A DNA stretch of 5,527 nucleotides from Gammaproteobacteria bacterium. GTDB taxonomy: Bacteria > Pseudomonadota > Gammaproteobacteria > SZUA-229. Below, piece after piece: positions 1 to 5,124 of this stretch. Below the pieces are notes generated by a model that was not told the origin of the DNA, ran no database searches, and saw only the letters and a program-made list of their open reading frames with translations. The stretch is taken from NCBI GenBank assembly GCA_016191795.1, contig JACPVK010000293.1, positions 1 to 5,527 of the forward strand, in the 5' to 3' direction. The translations under genes were made by a program, and so were the position numbers. Each line of letters starts with the position of its first letter. The stretch's first letter is position 1.

Positions 1-17
1 TGGCCGACCAGAGCATA

Positions 18-205
18 CTTAACCATGTGGGAGCGGGCCATGCCCGCGACAAAGCCCCAAAAGAATAAATTCGTAAATGAGTGCAATAAACGCTAGGAAA
101 ACAAAGCAAATGCTTTTATGAGGATGGTAGATCAAAGCGGCGCTTTTGTGGCGCTCCGTTTTTGATCAGGCAGTCGCGGGCATGGCCCGCTCCCACAGTA
201 TTAAG
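18..205. repeat. REPIN-like element: two inverted REP sequences around a short spacer
   Basis: Positions 26-50 and 173-197 are perfect 25-base reverse complements. The repeat extends outward to 18 and 205 as a 33-base inverted pair with three mismatches (23-25 against 198-200). Each arm is itself a palindrome: GCGGGC and GCCCGC around a CAT-like loop, preceded by TGTGGGA. This matches the general form of Pseudomonas-type REP sequences, with a GTGG tetranucleotide ahead of the hairpin on the outer side. Two REPs in opposite orientation with a spacer of about 120 bases form a REPIN, a non-autonomous unit usually mobilised in trans by a RAYT (TnpA-REP) transposase. No RAYT gene is in the window. 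The structure is seen directly; the family assignment rests on resemblance. Confidence 0.8.
130..167. repeat. Hairpin inside the REPIN spacer
   Basis: GATCAAA at 130-136 pairs with TTTGATC at 161-167, and the interior continues imperfectly (GCGGCGC against GCGCTCCG) around a TTTTGTG loop. The right arm contains a run of five T's before GATC, so in isolation it could resemble a terminator. Its place between two REP arms suggests it is part of the element's own folded structure. Confidence 0.5.
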
Positions 206-486
206 CAAGTGCCATTCGTATAAAACCGCACTTAATTCTTGCAGGAGCATACTATCGAGAGGCTCTGGCTCACAGATTGCAGCGCCGTTAAACATTTAGA
301 ACCCCCTCCCCGTTTGGGATAACAATCAACGCATGCTTCCCTCTTGAGATTAAATAATTAAACAGATCCAGACCTGCCCCTGAAAAATCACTCTTATAAT
401 GCAAATAAAAACGGAGCAGAACACAGCTTCCCTGACGACCAGAAGAAACTGTGGCCTGCCCCGTTATCCGCTCAATGACCTGGCAT
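206..486. other. Intergenic stretch downstream of katG, no gene seen
   Basis: No open frame with a convincing start and ribosome binding site was found on either strand. A weak AAGTGC/GCACTT inverted repeat (207-212 and 228-233) is the only structure noted. No clear intrinsic terminator for the minus-strand katG was found before the REPIN, so katG transcription may end by Rho or at the REP hairpins. Confidence 0.4.
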
Positions 487-1752
487 TTATTTCAGATCGA
501 AGCGATCCAGTGTCATCACCTTCGACCATGCTGCAACAAAGTCATTAGCAAACTTCTTCTCGCCATCTTTCGCGGCATACACTTCGGCAATGGCACGCAG
601 TTCGGAATTTGAACCAAAGATCAGGTCAACCGGTGTTGCCGTCCACTTCACTTTATCCGATTTACGATCACGGCCTTCATATACACCATCGGTAGATGTT
701 TTGGACCATTGAGTTGACATGTCCAGCAGGTTGACGAAAAAGTCATTGCTGAGCTTGCCCACCTGATTGGTCAACACGCCGTGTTTTTCACCACCGACAT
801 TGGTGCCCAGTACACGCATGCCACCCACCAGCACTGTCATCTCCGGAGCGGTCAGCGTTAACAGGTCCGCTTTTTCAACCAGCATCTCTGTCGGCGTTCC
901 GTAACTTGTCCGGTAATAGTTACGGAAAGCATCGGCTCTCGGTTCCAGCACGGCAAACGATTCAACATCGGTTTGCGCCTGAACAGCATCCATACGTCCC
1001 GGCGTGAACGGCACACTCACCTTGTGACCGGCATCGCTTGCTGCCTTTTCGATGGCGGCTGCACCACCCAGTACAATCACGTCTGCCAACGATACTTTTT
1101 TACCGCCGCTCAGTGACTTGTTGAATGACTGCTGAATATCAGTCAGTTTTTTCAACACATTAGATAACCCGGCGGGATTATTAACTGCCCAGTCTTTCTG
1201 TGGCAGCAGTTGAATACGCGCACCATTGGCACCACCACGCATATCCGAACCACGGAAAGTTGAGGCAGATGCCCAGGCAGTTGTCACCAGATCCGACACA
1301 CTCAGGCCAGAGTCCAGAATTTTCGATTTCAGTTTAGCCACATCACCACTGTCAATCAGTGGGTGATCAACCGCCGGAATCGGGTCCTGCCAGATGAACA
1401 CATCTTTGGGAACTTCTGCACCCACATAGCGTACCCGTGGCCCAAGATCACGATGCGTCAGTTTGAACCAGGCGCGAGCAAAGGCCTGATCAAATTCTTT
1501 GGGGTTTTTCAGAAAGCGTTCAGCCACTTTACGGAAACCCGGATCTTCTCTCAGCGCCAGATCCGTGGTGAGCATGATAGGCGGATTGCGTTTACCCTTG
1601 ACGTGGGCATCCGGTACAGCGGTATGTGCCGATTTATCTTTTGGCACCCACACGGTTCCACCGGCTGGCGTCTTCTGTTTTTCCCAATCGAATCGGAACA
1701 GGTTATCCAGAAACAGAATGGACCATGCAGTCGGTGTCTGGGTCCACGCGCC
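487..1752 (-). CDS. katG: C-terminal part of the catalase-peroxidase, after the in-frame stop
   Basis: This open stretch continues in the same frame directly after the TAA. A gene caller would start it at the GTG at 1651-1653 and report 388 residues, but that GTG is an internal Val codon (full-length residue 361) with no good ribosome binding site. It carries Asp391 in MLTTDLAL, Arg428 in THRDLGP, VWQDP-like IWQDPIP, and then the peroxidase-like C-terminal domain (STFRGSDMRGGANGARI, PFTPGRMDA, LTAPEMTVLVGGMRVLG, FGSNSELRA). That domain does not bind heme in the family but is needed to shape the active site. There is no signal peptide, so an independently translated product would stay in the cytoplasm, apart from the exported N-terminal half. 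Confidence 0.7.
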   Translation of the reverse strand, partial: GAWTQTPTAWSILFLDNLFRFDWEKQKTPAGGTVWVPKDKSAHTAVPDAHVKGKRNPPIMLTTDLALREDPGFRKVAERFLKNPKEFDQAFARAWFKLTHRDLGPRVRYVGAEVPKDVFIWQDPIPAVDHPLIDSGDVAKLKSKILDSGLSVSDLVTTAWASASTFRGSDMRGGANGARIQLLPQKDWAVNNPAGLSNVLKKLTDIQQSFNKSLSGGKKVSLADVIVLGGAAAIEKAASDAGHKVSVPFTPGRMDAVQAQTDVESFAVLEPRADAFRNYYRTSYGTPTEMLVEKADLLTLTAPEMTVLVGGMRVLGTNVGGEKHGVLTNQVGKLSNDFFVNLLDMSTQWSKTSTDGVYEGRDRKSDKVKWTATPVDLIFGSNSELRAIAEVYAAKDGEKKFANDFVAAWSKVMTLDRFDLK

Positions 1753-2733
1753 TTACAGTCCGCTGGTCATGGTGTCTTCCGCATTGCCCTTACCGCACTT
1801 GTTTTTCCAGCCCAGGCCCTGTGCTTCGATTGCTTCGGCAGCAGGCTCCGGTCCTATGCAGTCGGGTTTGGTAGCACCATGCACCTTGCCCAGCGTATGA
1901 CCACCGGCAATCAGCGCAACAATCTCTTCATCGTTCATGGCCATACGACCGAACGAGTCACGAATGTCCGCTGCAGCGGAAATCGGATCGAGATTGCCGT
2001 TGGGCCCTTCCGGGTTCACATAAATCAAACCCATTTGCACAGCCGCCAGCGGTTTTTCCAGTGCACCTTCTTTATAACGCGCCTTGTTGTCCAGCCATCT
2101 GGTTTCTGAACCCCAGTACACCAGATCGGCTTCCCAGTCATCGGCACGGCCGCCGGCAAAGCCCAGGGTTTTAAAGCCCATGGATTCCAGTGACACATTA
2201 CCGGCCAGTATCATCAGGTCGGCCCAGGAAACATCACGGCCGTATTTCTGCTTCACCGGCCACAGCAGTCTGCGTGCTTTATCCAGATTGGCGTTATCCG
2301 GCCAGCTGTTTTGTGGCTCGAAACGAATCTGGCCACCATCGGCGCCGCCGCGGCCATCGTAAATACGATAAGTCCCGGCGCTATGCCAGGCCGAGCGAAT
2401 CATCAGACCACCATAATGACCCCAGTCTGCCGGCCACCAGTCCTGGGATGTGGTTAAAACTTTTTCTATATCTGCTTTCAGTGCTTTTATATCGACGCTG
2501 GCAAATGCTTTGGCGTAATCAAAATCGGCACCATGAGGACTGGACGAGGAATCGTGCGCACGTAATTGATCAAGATCGAGTTTATCCGGCCACCAGAATT
2601 CGTTTGTCACGTTCATCTGACTGGCGCTACTCGCTGCATGATTTGCAGCGTGTGTGACAGAAAAAACCGCAGTTAATGATAATGAGATGGACAGGGCCAG
2701 TACGTGCAGAGCTGGTTTGAATGATTGATACAT
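1753..2733 (-). CDS. katG: N-terminal 326 residues of the catalase-peroxidase, with signal peptide
   Basis: This is what translation would give if the TAA is real. Residues 1-29 form a Sec-type signal peptide: Lys6, a hydrophobic core at about 9-26 and a cleavage site near THA-AN at 29/30. That predicts a periplasmic enzyme, as in the exported KatP/KatG2 forms, rather than the usual cytoplasmic KatG. The product holds the distal motif (RSAWHSAGTYR, 113-123), the adduct Tyr in GLIYVNPEG (235-243), the adduct Met in GRMAMND (262-268) and the heme-ligand His279 in GGHTLGK. It stops at TSGL, just after the equivalent of M. tuberculosis Ser315. It therefore lacks the proximal Trp and Asp that hydrogen-bond to the heme His and lacks the whole C-terminal domain, so this fragment alone is unlikely to be an active enzyme. 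Confidence 0.75.
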   Translation of the reverse strand: MYQSFKPALHVLALSISLSLTAVFSVTHAANHAASSASQMNVTNEFWWPDKLDLDQLRAHDSSSSPHGADFDYAKAFASVDIKALKADIEKVLTTSQDWWPADWGHYGGLMIRSAWHSAGTYRIYDGRGGADGGQIRFEPQNSWPDNANLDKARRLLWPVKQKYGRDVSWADLMILAGNVSLESMGFKTLGFAGGRADDWEADLVYWGSETRWLDNKARYKEGALEKPLAAVQMGLIYVNPEGPNGNLDPISAAADIRDSFGRMAMNDEEIVALIAGGHTLGKVHGATKPDCIGPEPAAEAIEAQGLGWKNKCGKGNAEDTMTSGL

Positions 2734-2793
2734 AAAGCTACTCCTTGTATGTTTTGTCAGTTAATGAAATAACGAGCTTTACTGATGAATGTC

Positions 2794-2824
2794 TTTATAA
2801 GCAACTGATTAACCACAAAGACAA
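2794..2824 (-). promoter_or_regulatory. Possible katG promoter
   Basis: On the minus strand, TATAAA (2799 down to 2794) resembles a -10 box, and TTGTCT (2824 down to 2819) lies upstream with a 19-base spacer, longer than ideal. It would give a leader of about 55 bases. A second weak candidate lies further upstream: TATACA (2880-2875) and GATAGT (2857-2852) with 17-base spacing. That one sits directly beside the OxyR-like site, where an activated -35 would be expected. Neither can be chosen by eye. Confidence 0.3.
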
Positions 2825-2880
2825 ACTGGTACACTGATACAACGCCGTCGCACTATCAGCCCATTAACTGAATTTGTATA

Positions 2881-2917
2881 ATAGTTATTTCAAATTAACC
2901 TGATAGTTTTTGTCAAT
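2881..2917. promoter_or_regulatory. Candidate OxyR binding site upstream of katG
   Basis: The known OxyR pattern is ATAG, CTAT, ATAG, CTAT, each separated by seven bases. Here the four positions read ATAG (2881-2884), AAAT (2892-2895), ATAG (2903-2906) and CAAT (2914-2917): 13 of 16 positions agree at exactly the right spacing. It lies about 150-185 bases upstream of the katG start. Peroxide-responsive control of katG by OxyR is established in enterobacteria; its use here is inferred. Confidence 0.45.
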
Positions 2918-2962
2918 CACAAAGCACAGCGCTCTCTAAGCCCTTATCCAGACAATACTTAT

Positions 2963-2986
2963 AAATAAAACCGGGAAAATTTCCCG
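2963..2986 (-). terminator. Intrinsic terminator-like hairpin, minus strand
   Basis: CGGGAAA (2972-2978) and TTTCCCG (2980-2986) form a compact stem. On the minus strand it is followed by GG and then a T-rich run (TTTTATTTAT, from plus positions 2970 down to 2961). This has the layout of a Rho-independent terminator, but no minus-strand gene is visible upstream of it. It sits upstream of the katG promoter region and could insulate it. Confidence 0.4.
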
Positions 2987-3112
2987 ATGTAAGAAAGAAA
3001 TTAAATTCGCAGATATGTGCAATAGATCACACGTCACGGATCCATGATCCGGAACAAAAGCAGCAGAAAACCCAATAAGAAAAATATTCTGCTTTTATTC
3101 GCGTTATCCACT

Positions 3113-3137
3113 CGTTCCCACGCTCAGCGTGGGAACG
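3113..3137. repeat. Palindromic intergenic repeat, type CGTTCCCACGC
   Basis: CGTTCCCACGC and GCGTGGGAACG are perfect 11-base arms around a TCA loop. Palindromes of this kind (CGTTCCCACGCTCnGCGTGGGAACG) recur between genes in many proteobacterial genomes, which I state from memory. It can be read equally in either direction and has no T-run, so it is not a standard terminator. Confidence 0.7.
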
Positions 3138-3199
3138 CAGACTGCTCGCAACAACGATGCAATAACCAACAGGCATTGCGCCGTATGCCATTTCAATTC

Positions 3200-3225
3200 G
3201 GCGTAATACGTTTCACTATTACGCC
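3200..3225. repeat. Palindromic intergenic repeat, type GGCGTAATA
   Basis: GGCGTAATA (3200-3208) and TATTACGCC (3217-3225) are perfect nine-base arms around an eight-base loop (CGTTTCAC). The GGCGTAATA/TATTACGCC form with a flanking CCTAC resembles a dispersed extragenic repeat. The sequence differs from the other palindromes in this window. Confidence 0.6.
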
Positions 3226-3280
3226 CTACATGTTCTGTGGATCATTTCCCCTGTTCCGAATACATCATTATCATCCGTCA

Positions 3281-3303
3281 TCCCCGAATGCTTTTGTCGG
3301 GGA
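3281..3303. repeat. Palindromic intergenic repeat, type TCCCCGA
   Basis: TCCCCGA (3281-3287) and TCGGGGA (3297-3303) are seven-base arms around the loop ATGCTTTTG, preceded by CGTCA. Elements of the form GTCATCCCCGA...TCGGGGAT occur widely between genes in gammaproteobacteria. The family assignment is from memory and less certain than the structure. Confidence 0.5.
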
Positions 3304-3340
3304 CCTCATCGACCACCCTGCAATACAAACAGAAAGTAAT

Positions 3341-3353
3341 AGACCTCAGGTCT
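3341..3353. promoter_or_regulatory. Short palindrome upstream of the lipoprotein gene
   Basis: AGACCT and AGGTCT flank a central C about 65 bases before the lipoprotein start. The spacing would suit an operator, but no regulator can be named and a palindrome of this length may be chance. Confidence 0.2.
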
Positions 3354-3417
3354 GAGTAGAGTAAACTATCGCAAATCACCATGACCCAACCAACAGACAG
3401 AAAAACAGGTAACGATT

Positions 3418-3567
3418 ATGAACAAATTCCTTATCACAGGTTTTATGCTAATACTCACCGTACTAACACTATCCTGCTCAAGCCAATCCCCCTACAACGA
3501 CCCCGATTCACAACGTGAGCGCTCAAAACAGGCGCAGGATGAATTGCGCAGAGACGTATCGAAATAA
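3418..3567 (+). CDS. 49-residue predicted lipoprotein, function unknown
   Basis: The ATG at 3418 follows AGGT (3407-3410) at seven bases. The protein begins MNKFLITGFM, with Lys3 and a hydrophobic run up to residue 19, then LTLSC, where Cys20 fits the lipobox of signal peptidase II substrates. After cleavage only about 30 residues remain: SSQSPYNDPD and then a strongly charged, probably helical tail (SQRERSKQAQDELRRDVSK) rich in Arg, Lys, Glu and Gln. There is no inner-membrane-retention Asp after the Cys (Ser follows), which by the enterobacterial rule suggests the outer membrane. Very small lipoproteins of this type include entericidin-like and Lpp-like proteins, but I see no specific match. 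The katG start is about 680 bases away on the opposite strand, so the two are not in an operon. Confidence 0.65.
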   Translation: MNKFLITGFMLILTVLTLSCSSQSPYNDPDSQRERSKQAQDELRRDVSK

Positions 3568-3795
3568 CACGTCACCCATTCCTTAAGGATGCCCAGAGAC
3601 AGGCTAACCGTTGAATCTGTCGTCGACATCGAGCACAGTATATTTGGCCGAAGCTGGATAACCTGGAAATCATGACAGAGCAACTGGATGTGCCTGTTAA
3701 ATAATTATTTGATCATGCGTTGTCATCTGGCCCTGTATTGTAAATAAGCCCTGCACCTGTTCCCTCCCCCTATTCCGGCTCGCTCTACTGCCAGA

Positions 3796-3811
3796 GTTAA
3801 CAATTGTTAAC
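3796..3811. promoter_or_regulatory. Perfect 16-base palindrome upstream of the Kbp-like gene
   Basis: GTTAACAATTGTTAAC is a perfect dyad about 105 bases before the start codon, with a further GTGTAAC half-site-like match at 3823-3829. It has the size and symmetry of a dimeric repressor or activator operator. The regulator cannot be named from the sequence. Confidence 0.4.
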
Positions 3812-3856
3812 ATTTGAAGTATGTGTAACAAAGCGCTGATGCCGTATATTGGCCGA

Positions 3857-3886
3857 ATATCAAATCTATTAAAAAATAGTTGATAT
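3857..3886 (+). promoter_or_regulatory. AT-rich inverted repeat in the leader of the Kbp-like gene
   Basis: ATATCAA-AT-CTATT (3857-3870) and AATAGTTGATAT (3875-3886) pair over 12 bases with one two-base bulge, around a loop of four A's. The structure ends 17 bases before the AGGAG ribosome binding site (3904-3908). It could be an operator or a weak, temperature-sensitive leader hairpin. It is too AT-rich and lacks a T-run for a terminator. A convincing sigma-70 promoter was not identified around it. Confidence 0.4.
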
Positions 3887-3915
3887 ACAAATGAAAACCA
3901 AACAGGAGAGCCATC

Positions 3916-4359
3916 ATGGGATTATTTGATTTCGCCAAAGACATGGGCAAGAAGTTATTCGGAAAAAACGATGACCCGGCAGCAAAGATAAAAGAGAGCA
4001 TAGAAGCTGCCAATCCAGGCATTACCAATCTCGGTGTGGCATTTAACGATGGCGTCGTTAGCCTGAGTGGTAAAGCTAACTCAGCTGTTGCAGTCGAAAA
4101 AGCCGTACTCATGGCAGGCAATGTGCAAGGTGTTACTGACGTCAAAATTGACAGGCTGGATGCACCCGCCCCCACGCCGGAAGTTCAGTATTACACCATC
4201 GTTAGTGGTGACAGCCTGTCGAAGATTGCCAAAAAGTTTTATAGCAATGCCATGGATTACCCAAAACTGGTTGATGCCAATCTTGAAGTGATCAAGAATG
4301 CCGACCTCATTTATCCAGGCCAGAAAATTCGTATACCACCTAAAAGCTGGCAGGTTTAG
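3916..4359 (+). CDS. kbp: Kbp/YgaU-like BON-LysM protein
   Basis: The 147-residue product matches the plan and length of E. coli Kbp (YgaU, 149 aa), a cytoplasmic K+-binding protein linked to osmotic and stationary-phase stress. The start MGLFDFAKDMGKKLFGK closely resembles the E. coli start MGLFNFVKDAGEKLW. Residues about 20-82 form a BON domain (ITNLGVAFNDGVVSLSG, then GNVQGVTDVKIDRL). After a Pro-rich linker (83-89), residues 91-141 form a LysM domain (YYTIVSGDSLSKIAKKFY...DLIYPGQKIRIPP). No signal peptide is present, which fits the family. The ribosome binding site AGGAG (3904-3908) lies seven bases before the ATG. The next gene, a YidB-like protein, starts 123 bases downstream on the same strand, so the two may share a transcript. 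K+ binding is inferred from the family. Confidence 0.9.
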   Translation: MGLFDFAKDMGKKLFGKNDDPAAKIKESIEAANPGITNLGVAFNDGVVSLSGKANSAVAVEKAVLMAGNVQGVTDVKIDRLDAPAPTPEVQYYTIVSGDSLSKIAKKFYSNAMDYPKLVDANLEVIKNADLIYPGQKIRIPPKSWQV

Positions 4360-4406
4360 TATAGATATCAGCAATACTACTGCACATGCAAAAAAAAGGT
4401 TAGACC

Positions 4407-4460
4407 ATGCCACAGCAATACATTCTGATGTCCGTGGCCTGCCTCAGGTGTCTCAATTAA
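4407..4460 (+). CDS. Possible 17-codon small frame between kbp and the YidB-like gene
   Basis: ATG at 4407 follows AAGG (4396-4399) at seven bases and encodes MPQQYILMSVACLRCLN before TAA. It ends 22 bases before the YidB-like start and could act as a leader peptide. Nothing else supports it; with such a short frame, a good Shine-Dalgarno match can arise by chance, especially after a run of A's. Confidence 0.15.
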   Translation: MPQQYILMSVACLRCLN

Positions 4461-4482
4461 TTAATCAAACCAGGAGAAAATT

Positions 4483-4908
4483 ATGGACCTGATACAAATA
4501 GGTGTACAACTGTTGCAAAGTCAATTGGGCAACAATCTTAAGACGAATGATATAGCGTCTGCATTAAGCGGTTTACTTGGCGGCAAAGATTTTGACCTGG
4601 CCAGCCTGGTTGCAAAAATGCAGGGCAACGCCGGACTTGCCAGCATGGTGACATCATGGTTAGGTGATGGCGCTAATGCAGCGATAACGGGAAACCAGGT
4701 AATGGACATATTTGGTAAAGATAAAGTGTCAGAATTCGCATCAAAACTGAATATCGATACAGGCACAGCAAGCAAAGGCCTGGCTGATATGTTGCCTAAG
4801 CTCATTGATAAAGCGAGTTCAGGCGGATCGTTGCTTGATTCCGCCATGAGCAGCATAGGCGGCGCTGGCGGCTTAATGGGTATGGCGGGTAAGTTATTTG
4901 GTAAATAA
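4483..4908 (+). CDS. yidB: YidB-family (DUF937) protein
   Basis: The 141-residue product resembles E. coli YidB (about 132 aa), a conserved protein with no firmly established function. The central region lines up well: LASMVTSWLGDGAN (52-65), ITGNQVMDIFGKDKVSEFASKLNIDTGTASKGLADMLPKLIDK (68-110) corresponds to the family's SxWL, GxxV and LGVDTSTAS...LPKIID features. The tail is Gly/Ala/Met-rich and ends GKLFGK, like the GKLFG end of YidB. No signal peptide or clear membrane segment is seen; the repeated helical, Ala/Gly-rich character suggests a small helical bundle. AGGAG (4472-4476) precedes the ATG by six bases. It is followed by a strong hairpin, so it is probably the last gene of a kbp-yidB unit. 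Confidence 0.85.
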   Translation: MDLIQIGVQLLQSQLGNNLKTNDIASALSGLLGGKDFDLASLVAKMQGNAGLASMVTSWLGDGANAAITGNQVMDIFGKDKVSEFASKLNIDTGTASKGLADMLPKLIDKASSGGSLLDSAMSSIGGAGGLMGMAGKLFGK

Positions 4909-4915
4909 GAATGAG

Positions 4916-4951
4916 GGAAGACCACAGTATTACGTTATGCTGTGGTCTTCC
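4916..4951. terminator. Strong hairpin after the YidB-like gene, probable terminator
   Basis: GGAAGACCACAG (4916-4927) and CTGTGGTCTTCC (4940-4951) are perfect 12-base arms; in RNA the stem can extend by three pairs, including one G-U, to a TACGTT loop. It begins eight bases after the stop codon. The T-run after it is weak (ACTCTTC), so it may act as an RNA 3'-end stabiliser or a Rho-assisted stop rather than a textbook intrinsic terminator. Confidence 0.6.
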
Positions 4952-5059
4952 ACTCTTCAATCGGTCAGCTGAGTCTGCCAGGACATCAATGCTTATTCTA
5001 TTTTATTATACTTCTGCAGGATGGCTGTCCATACAACAACCGGATGTTGTCAGGTGTTA

Positions 5060-5088
5060 TTGAAATAGCGCCTTATCAATTTTAAAAA
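5060..5088 (+). promoter_or_regulatory. Possible promoter of the LemA-family gene
   Basis: TTGAAA (5060-5065) and TAAAAA (5083-5088) have 17-base spacing and would start transcription about 30 bases before the ATG, leaving room for the AGAGGA ribosome binding site (5111-5116). The better -35 match TTGACA at 5094-5099 is too close to the ATG to serve this start. Confidence 0.35.
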
Positions 5089-5124
5089 GGGCTTTGACAA
5101 TTAAGCGCGTAGAGGACTCTAGTC

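Larger units (their letters stand above)
487..2733 (-). pseudogene. katG: Exported catalase-peroxidase (KatG/KatP type), interrupted by an in-frame TAA
   Basis: Catalase-peroxidases use heme b to dismute H2O2 and also act as peroxidases. Read on the minus strand, the gene spans 748 sense-length codons and ends in the typical LDRFDLK tail. The only break is a TAA at 1753-1755 (codon 327), where the family usually has Glu in the SGLEGAW/SGLEVVW segment; GAA to TAA is a one-base change. The frame does not shift, and residues after the stop (GAWTQTPTAW) continue the family sequence. By alignment from memory with M. tuberculosis KatG (offset 9), these residues are present: distal Arg113, Trp116, His117; Asp146; adduct partners Trp116-Tyr238-Met264; proximal His279; after the stop Trp330, Asp391 and switch Arg428. 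The start ATG (2731-2733) has AAGGAG at 2741-2746, seven bases upstream. TAA is not a known bacterial recoding signal, so the choices are nonsense mutation, early pseudogene or sequence error. Confidence 0.85.
2918..3417. other. Gene-free stretch between katG and the small lipoprotein gene
   Basis: No convincing gene lies here. An open frame at 3044-3355 (plus) runs through three palindromic repeats, resembles no family I know and has no good ribosome binding site. The stretch holds an orphan hairpin (2963-2986), the palindromes at 3113-3137, 3200-3225 and 3281-3303, and a short palindrome at 3341-3353, each listed separately. Confidence 0.6.
3568..3915. other. Intergenic stretch with possible coding remnants
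   Basis: No intact gene was found. Two overlapping short frames look mildly coding-like. One is an ATG frame at 3589-3675 (containing RLTVESVVDIEHS). The other runs about 3615-3704 and ends LDNLEIMTEQLDVPVK before TAA. Joined by one frameshift near 3640 they would read as a single peptide, which could mean a decayed gene end; neither has a good ribosome binding site. Positions 3705-3795 show nothing. A palindrome and an inverted repeat further right are listed separately. Confidence 0.3.

Noticed and set aside
11..253. Nine-base direct repeat GAGCATACT at 11-19 and 245-253 as a target-site duplication of the REPIN
   Set aside because: The right copy is 40 bases beyond the element's end and the left copy overlaps the arm, so it is probably chance.
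487..1653. Independent 388-codon gene starting at GTG 1651-1653
   Set aside because: The GTG is an internal Val codon of katG, the family sequence continues upstream to the TAA in the same frame, and there is no good ribosome binding site.
1753..1755. Recoding of the katG stop as selenocysteine or pyrrolysine
   Set aside because: The codon is TAA; those systems use TGA and TAG. The usual residue here is Glu, which a recoding would not supply.
1363..2109. Long plus-strand open frame (248 codons), with shorter ones at 1499-1900, 1626-1874, 2084-2362 and 2190-2657
   Set aside because: All lie antisense to katG, overlap its conserved coding sequence and show no domain resemblance; they are shadows of the real gene.
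3044..3355. Plus-strand open frame of 103 codons
   Set aside because: It runs through three palindromic repeats, has low-complexity composition and no convincing ribosome binding site.
3492..3683. Minus-strand open frame of 63 codons
   Set aside because: It overlaps the better-supported lipoprotein gene and has no signal beyond being open.
3807..4413. Minus-strand frames at 3807-4175 and 4081-4413, and plus-strand frames at 4067-4291 and 4298-4492
   Set aside because: They overlap the Kbp-like gene, whose BON and LysM domains are clear.
4521..4925. Minus-strand open frame of 134 codons
   Set aside because: It is the antisense shadow of the YidB-like gene.
5094..5099. TTGACA as the -35 box of the LemA-family gene
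   Set aside because: The matching -10 would fall at 5117-5123 and start transcription after the ATG at 5125.
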